Source: Cristatella mucedo
Lineage: Eukaryota; Bryozoa; Phylactolaemata; Cristatellidae
Direction: 5' to 3'
DNA: 64,000 bases
Assembly: GCA_009760855.2 (NCBI GenBank)
Contig: WPIO01000106.1
Span: 986,001-1,050,000 of the forward strand
The position numbers and the translations under genes were made by a program. Shown piece by piece: positions 12,715-34,744 of this stretch. Position 1 is the first letter of the stretch, and the number at the start of each line of letters is the position of its first letter. The notes beneath the pieces were generated by a model that was given only the letters and a program-made list of their open reading frames with translations, was not told the origin of the DNA and did not search any database.

Positions 12715-12715
<1 letters not shown>

Positions 12716-13880
12716 ACGCGCGCGTACAATCCGCGGCTTCGGACTAGACCGTCGACCAGAAGAGAGCAGGCCGTTTTGGCGGCCGGCCGCACCGGCGACC
12801 GTTTACGGACGCGCGGCCCTACGCCTCGACGGAGTCGGCTTGCCGCCGTCCGCCGCCGAGTGCGCAGAGCGGTGCAGCGACGCGGCGAGGCAGCGCTCGG
12901 TAGCCGCTCCGTTTTTTGTCGACGTCGTCGTCGGCTGAGGTGGCGGTGGGCCGGCGGCGGCTGAGGTGACGAAGCGCGCCCAGCTGGCGCGTCGACGGCT
13001 GCTGCAGCAGCGCGGGTCATACGCGGAGAGCGGTCGGCGGGCGCTGGTGGGGGAGCCCGCGCACATGCCGCTGCCGCCCCGCAGCGGCGCGCACGAGCGA
13101 GAGCCCCGCGATCGCGGCCGGCCGGCGGCATCGATCGGCCGCTGACGCGGGCAGCGGCGGCGGCCGTAATGCGACGAGCCGCGTCACGCCTGCCGCGCTC
13201 CTCCGCCCCCAATCTCTCTGCCGGCGTTTGCACGAGCGCACTCGGTCAATATGCGCCTGGCGCCAGCCAAAATTTACTCAAATGCGCGCGAGTATTTGTC
13301 TGCCGAGGTAACAAAGGCTGTTCACACCTTCGGTGTTTTATCGGGTGCTTTTTAATTATCTTAACACTCGATAGTGTCAACATCTATTATCGGACGAGCA
13401 TTAGACCGAGGGCAGGAGGAATCGGTACTGACGGAGGCGCCTAAAACGCTGCCGGCCCGCCGCCGCCGCGGCGGCGCGGCGCGCGAGCCCGCGTCTCTCG
13501 GCGGCGCGGCAAATTGGTGCCGCCGGAAGATCGCGGCTGCCGTCGGCGGTCCGAGCGAGCGAGCGCACCCACCTAACCCTTACTGCCAATTTATAGTCCT
13601 TCTTTTATGACGCTGGCGCGGCGCCGGGGCGCGGCTGCGGTCGCGGCCGATGGTCAAATTGCGAGGAGGCGCCGCCGCAGGAGGACGCGGTGGCGGCGCG
13701 ACGGGCCGAGCGCCGTCGCGCTGAGGCCGCCCCCCCAGCGAGATCCTCCGTCGCCTACCGTCATTCGTCGTCGCCGCCGCCGTCCGGACTGGATGGAGAG
13801 TGACTCAGCTCGTTGCGGGTGGCGGTGAGCCGAGACGGGACTGGGGCGAGCAAGATTGGAGGCGGCTGCAGTTGCGCTGC

Positions 13881-14112
<232 letters not shown>

Positions 14113-14600
14113 TCTTCGTAGCGATCAAAGCGCGCTCGCTGGATTGCGGCACCGAAATGAGAATGGAGGCGGAGACAGAAATGTCGCGAGCCACAACGCA
14201 TCCGCGCGCCTAGCCGCGACCTATCCGACCTCAAAGCCTCAAAGCCGGCGGCAGCCTATCCGCGCTAGCCGCGATGCCGCCGCCGGCTTTGTTTTTGTTC
14301 AGCAGCCGGAACGGGTCGGCGAGCGCCGGCCTTAGCGCGCGGCGCGCGCGTGTGTGCGCGAGCGCGCCGATCTTTTGAAGTCGTCGGCCGCGAGGGTCGG
14401 CTGGCCGGCCGGCGTCCGCGTCGCATGCTCGGACATAAATGCTATCAGCGTGCAATTACCAGGCGCCGGGCGACTTGTATATTAGACTTATCGCGATAAA
14501 AATCGAGCGAGCGACCGCCGCGCAGCGAGCGCCGACCGGCGGCGGCGGCGGCGGCGCATCCGCAGGACGTCCCGTCCGTCGGCGGTGGCGGCGACCTCAA

Positions 14601-14712
14601 CCGTATTGGTCGAGCGGCTGGAGGCGACCAATAGGCGTCCGAGCGGCGGCGACTGGGGGCCGGCTTACGGTGCGCGCGGCGCGTCGCCGCCAGGGCGCCT
14701 GCGGATTTAAAA
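14601..14712 (+). promoter_or_regulatory. Candidate Tbx2/3 promoter: paired CCAAT boxes and a TATA-like element
   Basis: An inverted CCAAT box (ATTGG, 14605-14609) and a direct one (CCAAT, 14628-14632) face each other. A TTTAAA element follows at 14704-14709, about 100 bases before the first ATG. The arrangement suits a core promoter, but no transcription start can be read from sequence alone. Confidence 0.35.
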
Positions 14713-14807
14713 TTAGCGAGCATTCAATCCTCGAGCTTATTCCGGGTCGTCCGTCCCGCTCGGCGATCGGCGAGTGAGCGCGCGACGTCCATCGACTGAG
14801 CGCGCGA

Positions 14808-25459
<10,652 letters not shown>

Positions 25460-26280
25460 TCAAAGCAAGGTCAAGGAAGGCGACGCCTCGCGCCGCGAGG
25501 AGCAGGCGGCGGCGGCAACGCCCAGTCGTTCATGATCCCGAAGTCTTCCGCAGTCGACGTCGCTCACCTTCACCTTCAGTTGCCTCAACCGCGAAGAACG
25601 GCGGGCGCTTTTGGCAGCCTCCCTCAGCTGACCAGCACCAGCTGACCTCGCCGTCAGCTGACCGGATTGCGATTCTGGCCGGCTCATCAGTCACTGTGGC
25701 CGGCGGCTCTTCGATCTTCGAACGGACGCTGAAGCTCGTCCTTCCCTTTGGTCGTGTAGCGTGGCGTGCAAAGGCCGCCACTAAAGGGGAAATTCTAGCA
25801 AGAGCTAGCAGAGCTTGTCATTATTTTGTTACTGTTTATTATCGCTGAATAGTACTGTTCGTTGTTACTCTCTTTGGGCTGCTCACTTTGGCGCTCTCGC
25901 GGCGGTGGTGGCGGCGACGGCGACGTTAGTCTGCCACGCTCAGTCTCTCGAGATATCGAGCACGATCGCATTTGTGACGACGGCTCAGCGAAAGCGAGTT
26001 GGCGTGAGCGCGAGAGCGTGAGCCCTTCCGTCTAAAGTCCGCGAGCGAACGCCGCCGCCGCCGCCGCTGGGCGAGGCGTGCCACAGCATGTGGTGAGAAA
26101 ACCGATGCACACGAAGTGCGTGAGAGTGAGAGAGAGGAAAGGGAAAGAAAGATGGGGGGAAAGAGAAAATTCAACAACAAAAAATTCAAAAAGAGAAAGG
26201 CAGACGCTCGAAAATACAGAAAAAGTGACTTTGACAGTGCTTAGAGAGCGAGAGAGATGAGCCGAAGATATTGGGATAAC
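25460..26280. other. DNA 3' of Tbx2/3, no feature recognised
   Basis: It may include the 3' untranslated region. I found no AATAAA within about 800 bases of the candidate stop. Confidence 0.4.
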
Positions 26281-26283
26281 AAT

Positions 26284-26372
26284 AATTATAATAACAATAA
26301 TAATAATACAGTTGATATATTGCCTTCAGAGAACTCAATCTCTTTCTAGGCACTTTACATTTGGAATAGGCA
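26284..26372 (-). mobile_element. LINE-A tail fragment
   Basis: The minus strand carries AAATGTAAAGTGCCTAGAAA, then GAGATTGAGTTCTCTGAAGG, and an ATT-rich end (26284-26312), the LINE-A 3' terminus. Confidence 0.7.
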
Positions 26373-26634
26373 AAATTCGCGCCGACCCTCAGGAGTGTAT
26401 CGCGTACGTGATCACGCGCTCCATTGTCAGTGCAGACGAAGAGCTGCGATCTCTGGTCGGGCGTGGGCGAAGCCGCCGAACAGATCGCGAACTCCTTCGC
26501 TTTCGTCGACGAACTAGATTTGAGATTGGAAGCCGCGGCGGCGGTCGGCTAGGCGCAATCGGCCTCGAATCGCATGAGGAAATAGTTCCAGCTCCGAGTC
26601 GCGAAAGCAGCCAACGAGGGATGGAGAGGGAAAG

Positions 26635-26728
26635 GGTGAAGGACGAGGGAGGGAGCAAAGTAGGCGAAGGAGCGGAGCGGAGGTGAAGGACGAGGGAGGG
26701 AGCAAAGTAGGCGAAGGAGCGGAGCGGA
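26635..26728 (+). repeat. Direct tandem duplication of a 47-bp unit
   Basis: Two adjacent copies beginning GGTGAAGGACGAGGGAGGGA at 26635 and 26682 are essentially identical, so the duplication is recent. Confidence 0.9.
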
Positions 26729-28820
26729 GGAGAAGAGCTCTGCTGACACGCGGACCGATGCAGATGCAGTCTGCGAGCAGGCGAGGCGAGACGCTCGCCG
26801 CGTCTCCGCTCTCGAAGCTGCGAGGCTGACCGTTGAGCCGCTACGATTGTCGGCAGCGAGCACGCCATCGAGGGGTCATTCCGTCGGCGGCTGCGTGCTA
26901 GGCCGCCGCCCGCCGGTCCGCTTGCATTCGAAGCGCTCATCCCGAAATGCTCCGGACGGGCTGACGGCGTGAAAGCCAGCGAATGGAGTGCGATTCAAAA
27001 GAAGTCTAAAGAAATTCATCAACTCAACAGTCGACTGACAGCAGTCTGGCCATTCGCTCTACCGGCCTATGGCTTGGCTAGGGCCAACGGACGCGCTCGG
27101 GCGACCCCATCAGTCGAGTACGACCGGCGGTGCAGACGCTAGCAAGCCGAGAAACCGTAGATGCTACAGTCGCCGTGGCGGCAGCGGCAGCGGCGGCGGC
27201 TCGGATTGCAGGGAAAATGTCGCAAATCATTTACGCCACCGAGCTCGCAGTCTAGCCTCGCTCTCAGCTGCAGGAGACCATTCGTGCCGTCTGGCAGCTG
27301 TTCCGCGCGCTTTCGCGAGCGGCTCCTAGTGGCTTATCTAGCGGATCGCTTCGGATCTTGTAGTTCGCCCGCAGTTCGAACCCGAGCCGACGCGCGAGAG
27401 AGCCCTCGTAAAAGTAATCGCGCGCTCGCGCGTCCGCCAAATACCATTCGGCCGCTTGCTTGCAACTAGGGCGCGCTAAAAGCTAGAGAGCGCGTGCAAA
27501 CTGGAGAGCTCGCGGCGGGCGAGTTTCTGACCACGCACGGGCCGCAAGTCGAGACGGAAGTCCCCGGAGTGCTTTCGTGAGCCGTTCGCCGCCGAAGTGA
27601 GAGTGCTCGAATGGCCGGCCGCAGTGTGTACGACTTCGTGTGCGTCGTGCCTCGGTGGCGGCCGCCGTTTCCTGTTACTCCGCCAGCCTTGACCCAGAGA
27701 AGAGAAGGGTGCGTGAAGGGTGTGAAGCGCCAAGCGGCAAGTGAAGCGCAAGCCAGAGGAGAACCGCACGCGCGCGCAAGTACGTCGGTGTTACGGTGTG
27801 CAGTGACGATTCTCTGTCTGTCTGTCCCCTCTCCCTCTCTCCCACGCTGCAGTGGTTGCGGCTGAGTTACACCACCCGGCGAAACGCCCCAGGTCGTGCG
27901 AGCGACTCCGAAGAGCTGCGTCCTCAAGCCGGTCTCGGAGGCGGGGAGACGAAAAAGCGACGAGTCTCCCGGATCTTTGAGGTAGCGGCCGCTTCGACGA
28001 GCGCTGCCCCGAGCCCCCATCTGCAAAACTCCCAACGACGAGCCGTTTAGCCATTATCTCTGCACTGGCGCCGGGTCCTCGCGTGGCGAGCTCGCCCGCG
28101 AGACCGTATCGCCGTTTACTCTACTCGAGACAGTGCCAGTGCTCGTAACAACCGGTAACAACGGTAGAGCTACAGCGGTAGCCGCTTGAGCGTCCGCTGG
28201 TCGAAACACTATCGCTCGGCACTCGATGAAAGCGTAGGACGGCTGCGACTGACATATACGGGTTATTCCTTGGAAGTCTTTAGAAAGAAAAGTACATTCC
28301 CCGCAGTTGCTGCAGTTCTTTGACAATGGCGCCGTACTGTGTCGCTGCAGACACCGATGCTTGCTTGCATCTCAGGCGCGCTGAGCCATTACTTTGCCGC
28401 CTCAATTTCGTACGCTCGCCGCGGTTGGCTGATGACGGCGGAAACGTTACCGAATGTGCATTTACGCTTAGCGCATTGATTGAGGAGTCTCTTGGAGTCG
28501 CGTCGTCTTGATGCGGTCTGCGAGAGTGGCGTGGGCACACAATGTGCACCCCGGTGCTTCGCGACATAGGTGCTTACTCCTGCTTTCAAAGACCGGCAGA
28601 TGCGAACCCCGCCTAAAACATGGCCGCCACCCGCAGTTTCTCGTCGAGTTGCCACGAGCAGTAACGTACTCGCATTCGTTCACGGGGAGGGGAGCGGGTG
28701 GCGGCTCTGCTACTTCCAGTGAGAATCTTAGCAGCCCCAGCGCGCGTGGGTTCTGATTGCACGTCGGCTTTCGAGCCTTCGAGTGGGAGGAAGGCCGAGG
28801 CCCCAATAACCGGTAACTAT
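26729..28820. other. Intergenic DNA, no gene or repeat family recognised
   Basis: Moderately GC-rich. Open frames lack recognisable domains and overlap on both strands. Confidence 0.45.
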
Positions 28821-28824
28821 TTTG

Positions 28825-29735
28825 TTACTATTTGTCTGCACGAAATCTAGATGTCCTGATCCAAAGTGACCTATCACTAGACCACCACATCGGCTCCACT
28901 ATTAGGTGCCCCTACTTTTTGCTGCATAGCACTTTGGAAATTTGGGCTTGCTTAGATTGGAGTACTACATCAAATTGGTCCGTGCATGTGTGACATCCTG
29001 TTTTGACTTCTGCAACTCACTGCTTGCTGGTCTATAGGCCTGTACAATCAGGCGTTTACAGTTGGAGCAAAACTGCGCAGCTAGGCTTGTCTGTCATGAG
29101 CGTCGCAGCTGCCACATCATAACACTTCTCACTGCCGTGCACTGGCACTCAGTCAAGCAGCGCATCGAATTAAAGGTTCTGTCACTCTCACTTTTAGGTC
29201 CCTTCATTCTCTGGCTCCAGTCTACCTACCGGAACTACACCCCTCCAGGCTAGGCATTGAACTACCCGCTTTTCTGACTCGAATCGTATAACTATTACTC
29301 GTACGAAGCTCAAATCCTTTGGAGACCATGCCTCTAGTTTGTATGCTCTCAAAGCCTGTAGCTCACTCGCCGCTGACGTCACGACTGCTCCCCCCGACTG
29401 GAAGACATTTAAAAAGGGAAGCTTAGAGGCACCCGTTTCTCGTAGCATTTGCTGGGTCGTTGGGGTTTATTCTTTGCGAGGTCATGCGTGCTGCACTGTG
29501 CATGCGACCACTGACCGTATTCTCTACGTTGACGTTCTGCACGTCTCACCTCTAAACATGTTTAGCTTTTTTTGATATTCTACATGCTACAACTGCCATT
29601 TGATCTTGCTACCTGTACAGCAAATGTAAAGAGCCTAGAAGGAGATTGAGTTATCTGAAGGGCTTTATCAAATATATTATTATTGCTTATTATCAAGTTC
29701 TCCGATGGCTCCGTACAAATGAATTATTATTGTTA
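28825..29735 (+). mobile_element. LINE-A 3' third, degenerate
   Basis: It encodes fragments of the reverse-transcriptase C-terminal region (DFCNSLLAGL, then RRLQLEQNCAARLVCHERR) across frameshifts, then 3' UTR units and the tail AAGAGCCTAGAAGGAGATTG at 29628-29647. A second truncated tail lies at 29693-29735. Confidence 0.8.
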
Positions 29736-30001
29736 ATATGAAGCCGGCAGCCAATCGGCGCGCACCTGCCTCTCGCGGCTGCATCGTCAGCATGGCGCGC
29801 TCGAAGCTGCGAGCGAGATGCGTCCGGCTTCTCGCTCAGCGCGCCCGCCCCCCGCCGAACGCGCTTTATAATTCGCTCGAGCTTGGCTTCGAGTGTCTCG
29901 TATCTCCTAACGGCTTATCTAGCGGATCATCTCGGCGAGCCCGAGCCGACGCGCGAGCCAGCGAAAAAGTAATCGCGAGTCCGCCAAATACCATTCGGCA
30001 A

Positions 30002-30142
30002 GTGACGTATCTCCGTCTGTAACTCCACAATGCCACGAAGGCTATGGGGGGGGGGTGTGTTACGCAGGTGAGTTTCGTGCAGCGCACAAAAACCCTAAGC
30101 GGCTGCTGTCGGCACGCATTCGGTAGCCAACGGACTTCATCT
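30002..30142 (-). mobile_element. LINE-B 3' end fragment
   Basis: The minus strand matches the terminal 140 bases of LINE-B, ending at GTTACAGACGGAGATACGTC. A G-run (30047-30055) interrupts it, and it is abutted by a SINE-B copy. Confidence 0.7.
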
Positions 30143-30282
30143 GCTCAGCGGTCAAAGCACTCGCCTCGAGCCAATGTCAAGGCTACTGTATTTGATCGAC
30201 CGAGGTCGTAGGCTCGAGCCCCGTGGTGGATGTGAAGCGCCCGAATAGAGAAATTAAGTTAGGGTGATATAAAATGAAATAT
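30138..30282 (+). repeat. SINE-B copy
   Basis: A-box region CTCAGCGGTCAAAGCACTCG, B box GTAGGCTCGAGCCCC, then tail GAAGCGCCCGAATAGAGAAA and GGTGATATAAAATGAA, followed by TA repeats. Confidence 0.75.
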
Positions 30283-30302
30283 ATATATATATATATATAT
30301 AT
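30276..30302 (+). repeat. (TA)n tract
   Basis: Short TA tract between the SINE-B copy and the 3' end of the R2-type element. Confidence 0.9.
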
Positions 30303-30304
30303 TA

Positions 30305-31664
30305 AGATTTAGTAAAATATTTAATGTGCGTATATACATTAGCCAGCGGTGCCCTGTCCTGCCGGGGTCGACCGTGCTACCCGGGCCTCCCGGTTCAGAA
30401 ACAGGGACCACACGGCTCCCGAGCCGGTAATGGCGTCGGAGACGCAGTGCCGTCTCATTACCGTCCGAGCGTGGGATGCCGAGTTCGGCCAGGCAAGCTT
30501 CACTGTCTCGCCACCAGCTGCCGAGAGCCCCGACCACGAAGGACCTCACCACTGCCGACCGGTAGCCAGCGGTAAGGAAAGACCGGGCAATGGCTGCACA
30601 TTTATCGGTCTTGTTCCGGGCCGCCACAATCACAGCATCCTCGCTGCTGTCGAATGGTACCGTCACATCCGCAATTGCTAAATCAGTGCCGTTGTCAATG
30701 ACCAGGTCCGGCTTGAGAGTCAGACCACCGGCAAGCGCGAGGGCGCGGCCTGCCGGCATGCAGTTGAGCGCGGTGGCCGAAAGAGCTCCGATTAGGCGGC
30801 CCAGAACCAGGTTGGGTCGGGCCGTAATTGTATGCAACATCGGCCGGCAGTGGCTCAGCACGTGGCAAGCGGCCTCTGCCTCCGTGCGGCACAGGCGGCA
30901 GCTGGTAACCGTCCCAGGGTGTGCCCGACTCCTGGCAGCAGCCGCTGGCACGCACGTCCAGGCGCGCTCGGTGCACGAGCCGCCAAGCCCGGATCGACAG
31001 GCCGAGACCCGAGGTCAAGAAGTGACTCTGTGGGTGGACGGAGAATCTGTGCGTGGCCAGGCAGCGGCTGACACTGCCCTGTGCAGGCTGGGCAGCCCAA
31101 GCACGGCCTTCCACGAGCCTGGCGAACTCTCACAGCTTTGTGATGACCACTCGTGGCACCACCCAGCGCTCGATGCCGTCAGGGTCGGTGGACGCAGCCA
31201 GCGCTTCCGGGTCAGGGTCAGCGAGAGGCGACAGGAGAGCCGCTCGAGGCGCGGCTTACGCGCGTCCGACCGTAGCGAAATCGGGCCTTCGACCCTGTGT
31301 CCAGGGCCGAAGGCTGCTCGACTCGGGTATCGCGAACGCTCGTCACGAGACGATGGAGGCGTGCCATCCAGGCTGGCGACTTCCCGGTCGAGTCTGTGAC
31401 GACGGGGCGACTTTTGACGGACGCACGCATCAGGCGACGAGCGCAGCAAGCGACAGGCGACAAAGCAACAGGCTTGCGCAGCTCTCGTAGAATGGAGGCG
31501 TTCGTCCCGAAGCGGATCGAGCCAAGCTCGCCGCCCGCAGAGCGAGCTGCAAACGGGAAGTGCACCGATGCAAAGTTCGGCAGACTGCACGCGCAAGGCG
31601 ACATAGCTCCATCAGAGCCTTTTCGGCCGGTTGCAGACCACTTAGCCTCAAGCCTTAGGCACAA
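30305..31664 (-). mobile_element. R2-type non-LTR retrotransposon: 3' coding part with zinc knuckle and restriction-like endonuclease
   Basis: The minus frame ending near 30305 carries a Cys-X2-Cys-X8-His-X4-Cys knuckle (CRLCRTEAEAACHVLSHC). It then has LKPDLVIDNG and LAIADVTVPFD, the PD...D signature of the restriction-like endonuclease at the C-terminus of R2-superclade elements. AAIARSFLTAGYRSAVVRSF and VVGALGSWWRDSEACLAELG follow, matching the typical tail of that domain. Upstream (31000-31664) is the probable thumb/linker region (RSAGGELGSIRFGTNASILR), in shifted frames. Palm motifs of the reverse transcriptase are absent, so it is a 5'-truncated, broken copy. These elements cut and reverse-transcribe at the target site. 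Confidence 0.75.
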
Positions 31665-31680
31665 GCCGCTGTGTATTTTA

Positions 31681-31681
<1 letters not shown>

Positions 31682-31752
<71 letters not shown>
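31682..31752 (+). repeat. (TA)n microsatellite
   Basis: About 35 TA units. Confidence 0.98.
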
Positions 31753-31756
<4 letters not shown>

Positions 31757-31790
31757 CAACAAGGGAAAAGTGAGAAGCGCAGCTCGGCGA
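31753..31790 (-). mobile_element. Small LINE-B scrap
   Basis: CACGCAACAAGGGAAAAGTG matches the internal LINE-B block CACGCAACAAAGAGAAAGTG. It is joined directly to the TA tract. Confidence 0.5.
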
Positions 31791-32179
31791 CCGATCCAAT
31801 TTGCGAGGCTTGGCGACTATTGGAGCTGCTATTGTGCGCAGCACGTCGTCGACGTGCGATCTCAGCACTGCAAGATATCTATGCGTCAACCGCTAGGAAT
31901 GCGCGGGCCGTCGCTCCGCAGCAAAGATTCTTCCAGAGACCAGCAGTAGCGCAGCAGCGCACCTAGCGGCGGCCTCGCCGCCTCTGCTGCTGCCAGTCCG
32001 GTCCTCACACTGCTGCTGCTGCTGCTGCTGCTAGTCCGCACGCAGACGCGGATTTCGCGCAGAACGGCGGAAGCTGGCGTCTCAAAGCGTCACGTCGCGT
32101 GGAAGCGGCGCCGATGCACGCAAGCATAGCCGCCGCGATAGCTGGACGACCTATCGCTATTGCCAGCGTCCGTTCCTTA

Positions 32180-32685
32180 ATGCGATGTAATGTAATGTAA
32201 TGTAATGTATCTCCGTCAGTAACTCCACAAAGTCATAAAGACCGTGTGGGCGTTACGCAGGAGAGTTTTGTATAGCGCACTCACAGCCTAAGCGGCTTTC
32301 GGTACGAATTCGGTAGCCAACAGACTTCGTCTCACGCAACAAAGAGAAAGTGGGAAGCATAGCAGAGTTAGGAGAGCAGTTGAGGTAGTGAGTAGCATAG
32401 AAGTAGCAGTTCAGGACCGCTGAAAAAGATGTGCCATAGTCGGCAGTTGGAGAGTAGATGTCGTTGCGTAAGAATTGTGGAAGCGAGTTCCACAGTCTAG
32501 GACCTGCAGAGCTAAAGCTTCTGTCGCCAACTGTCTTTAAGCGGAGGAATGGAACAGCTAATTTATTGTCCACACAGGACCTGAGGGCGCGAACAGGCTG
32601 AAACTGATGCAGCAGTTCCGCTAGGTATGAAGGAGCCAAGCCGTGGCGGGCCTTGTGGGTCAGCGTAAGAACTTAATAAGTAGCC
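32180..32685 (-). mobile_element. LINE-B 3' part with RT C-terminal coding
   Basis: The minus strand encodes MAPSYLAELLHQFQPVRAL, then VPFLRLKTVGDRSFSSAGPR and LWNSLPQFLRND. This is the conserved C-terminal segment after the reverse-transcriptase domain in CR1/L2-like elements. It ends with a perfect TACAT tandem tail (32183-32207). The frame stays open for about 128 codons, so this is one of the younger copies. Confidence 0.88.
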
Positions 32686-32761
32686 TACGTCGTCGACGCG
32701 GCCATGACCATTCCGTAGCCAGAGAGGGCCACGTAAGTTCGACAGCGAGCATGATAAATAT

Positions 32762-32835
32762 AATAATAGGAATATACTGATATAGCGCCCCAAGAGAACT
32801 CAATCTCTCTACAGGTACTCTATATGTGCGGTAAA
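32762..32835 (-). repeat. SINE-B/LINE-A tail fragment
   Basis: On the minus strand: CTGTAGAGAGATTGAGTTCT and CTTGGGGCGCTATA, the shared tail. Confidence 0.65.
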
Positions 32836-32913
32836 GGACATTAGGCGCCACTGACTACGCCCCACACCCTCTCCATCTCGGATCAGTGTTTTTTTATATA
32901 ATATGATATTTTC

Positions 32914-32921
<8 letters not shown>

Positions 32922-32950
<29 letters not shown>

Positions 32951-33260
32951 CACCTGGTGGTGACGGCTCGGAAAAGGTTGATAAGTACGAGGCCGTAGCC
33001 CGGCCTCTCCTGACCGCTGGCTACCGGGCAGCAATGGTGGGGCCCTTCGTGGTCGGCGCCCTGGCTAGCTGGTGGCCAGATAAGGAAAGCTGCCTGGCGG
33101 ACCTTGGCATTTAGCAAAATGAACGGTCGGCATTGCGGCGGCGGTATGTCTCGGGCGCCATTTCCGGTTCGAAAGCCGTACGGTCCATGTTTCTGAACCG
33201 GGAGTTTCGGGTAGCCCCCGTGGTCCCGGCAGGGCAATGCTCCTCCGGCTAAGGAGCCAT
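32922..33260 (+). mobile_element. R2-type element C-terminal fragment, opposite orientation, with flanking TA tract
   Basis: The plus strand after a TA tract (32922-32948) encodes ARPLLTAGYRAAMVGPF and VVGALASWWPDKESCLADLG, then a stop. The frame then continues as RRRYVSGAISGSKAVRSMFL. This is the same endonuclease tail as in the element at 30.3-31.7 kb, roughly 100 residues, and is pseudogenised. Confidence 0.7.
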
Positions 33261-33299
33261 AACTTGTTCAAACGTTCAAAATGTTATTTCTATTATATA

Positions 33300-33929
33300 A
33301 TATATACATATATATCATGATATTTTTATATGTTAAAAGCTAAATGCTACGATGGATCTGGCTCCTAATCATTAAAACTCAGGACCCACCCACTCCTACT
33401 ATCCGGCAACTGTAAGAGCCTGGCTGACTTGGTACGCTAGCGTTTCAACGCAATACACGAGCATCGCCTCGGGGGTGCCTCCATCTTTCTGATACTCAGA
33501 CGAGAACGTAATTCTCTCTCGCAAGCGTCTTCCCAAGTCTAATTGAAAGCAAGCAGAAGCGGTAGTGGTAGCGCACCTGGCATTTAGGTGGCGAGCGAGC
33601 GACAGACAGAGAGACGCACAGACGGACGGGCAGGCAGGCAGAGAGACAGACGGCAGACAGACGGATTCAGCACACGTACCGGGAGATAGACACAGACATA
33701 CAGAGAGCGAGCGAGGGAGACACTGAAAAAAAGGGGTAGAGAGAGAGAGAGAGAGTGAGTGAGAAAGAAAGTGAGTGAGAAAGAGTGTGAAGGAGAGACA
33801 GAGAAAAGAAGATGACGATCAGCTCGCGCCGGCCGCTCAAAACAGAGCACCAGCAGAGTCGGTGCGCGAGGAGGCAGCGCTGACCGAGCGCACAGAGCGC
33901 GGCTGATTGTCAGCACGGCTGATTTACGC
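33300..33929. other. Intergenic spacer
   Basis: AT-rich start, then purine-rich GAGA runs (33735-33810). No gene or repeat family was recognised. Confidence 0.45.
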
Positions 33930-34021
33930 TGTCTGTCGCTGTCTCTCTGTCTCTGTCTCTCTGTCTCTGTCTCTCTGTCTCTGTCTCTGTCTCTCTGTCT
34001 CTCTGTCTCTCTCTCTCTGTC

Positions 34022-34054
<33 letters not shown>

Positions 34055-34197
34055 GTCTCTCTGTCTCTCTGTCTCTGTCTCTGTCTCTCTGTCTCTCCGT
34101 CTCAGTCTCTGTCTGTCTCTGTCTCTGTCTCTCTGTCTCTGTCTCTGTCTCTGTCTCTCTGTCTCTGTCTCTGTCTCTGTCTCTGTCTGCCTGTCTG

Positions 34198-34291
<94 letters not shown>

Positions 34292-34402
34292 CATCTCTCT
34301 GTCTGTCTGTCCGTCTGTCTGTCTGTCCGTCCGTCTGTCTGTCTGTCTGTCTCTCTGTCTTTGTCTATCTCCCCCTCTGTCTTTGCCTGTCTGTCTGTCT
34401 CA
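33930..34402 (+). repeat. Compound (CTGT)/(CT)n microsatellite, about 470 bp
   Basis: Alternating TCTCTG and CT units, then pure CT (34203-34282), then TGTC units. Protein frames across it are artefacts. Confidence 0.97.
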
Positions 34403-34656
34403 GCTCTCCACCGTTAGCTTAGCAGCGAGCGATGCCTCTCTCATTCGGTGCTCGCGCCCTCTGCCGACGAAATTCGCGGCGCTGCTCTCTCCGACTCCAG
34501 TCGCGCGGACGGCGGCAGGAAGGGCAAGGTCTCGGTTAAGCGCTCGCCTTTGGCGTAGGGGGGGGGGGAAGACGTGTACAAGATGGCTGAGCGTGGACGC
34601 GCGCCTGGCTGCGCGTGGACGCGCGCTTTTAAACAACCCGTCGGGCGGTGGTCGCA

Positions 34657-34744
<88 letters not shown>

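Noticed and set aside
32917-33237. Minus-strand frame MPCRDHGGYPKLPV
   Set aside because: It is the antisense of the R2-type fragment encoded on the plus strand.
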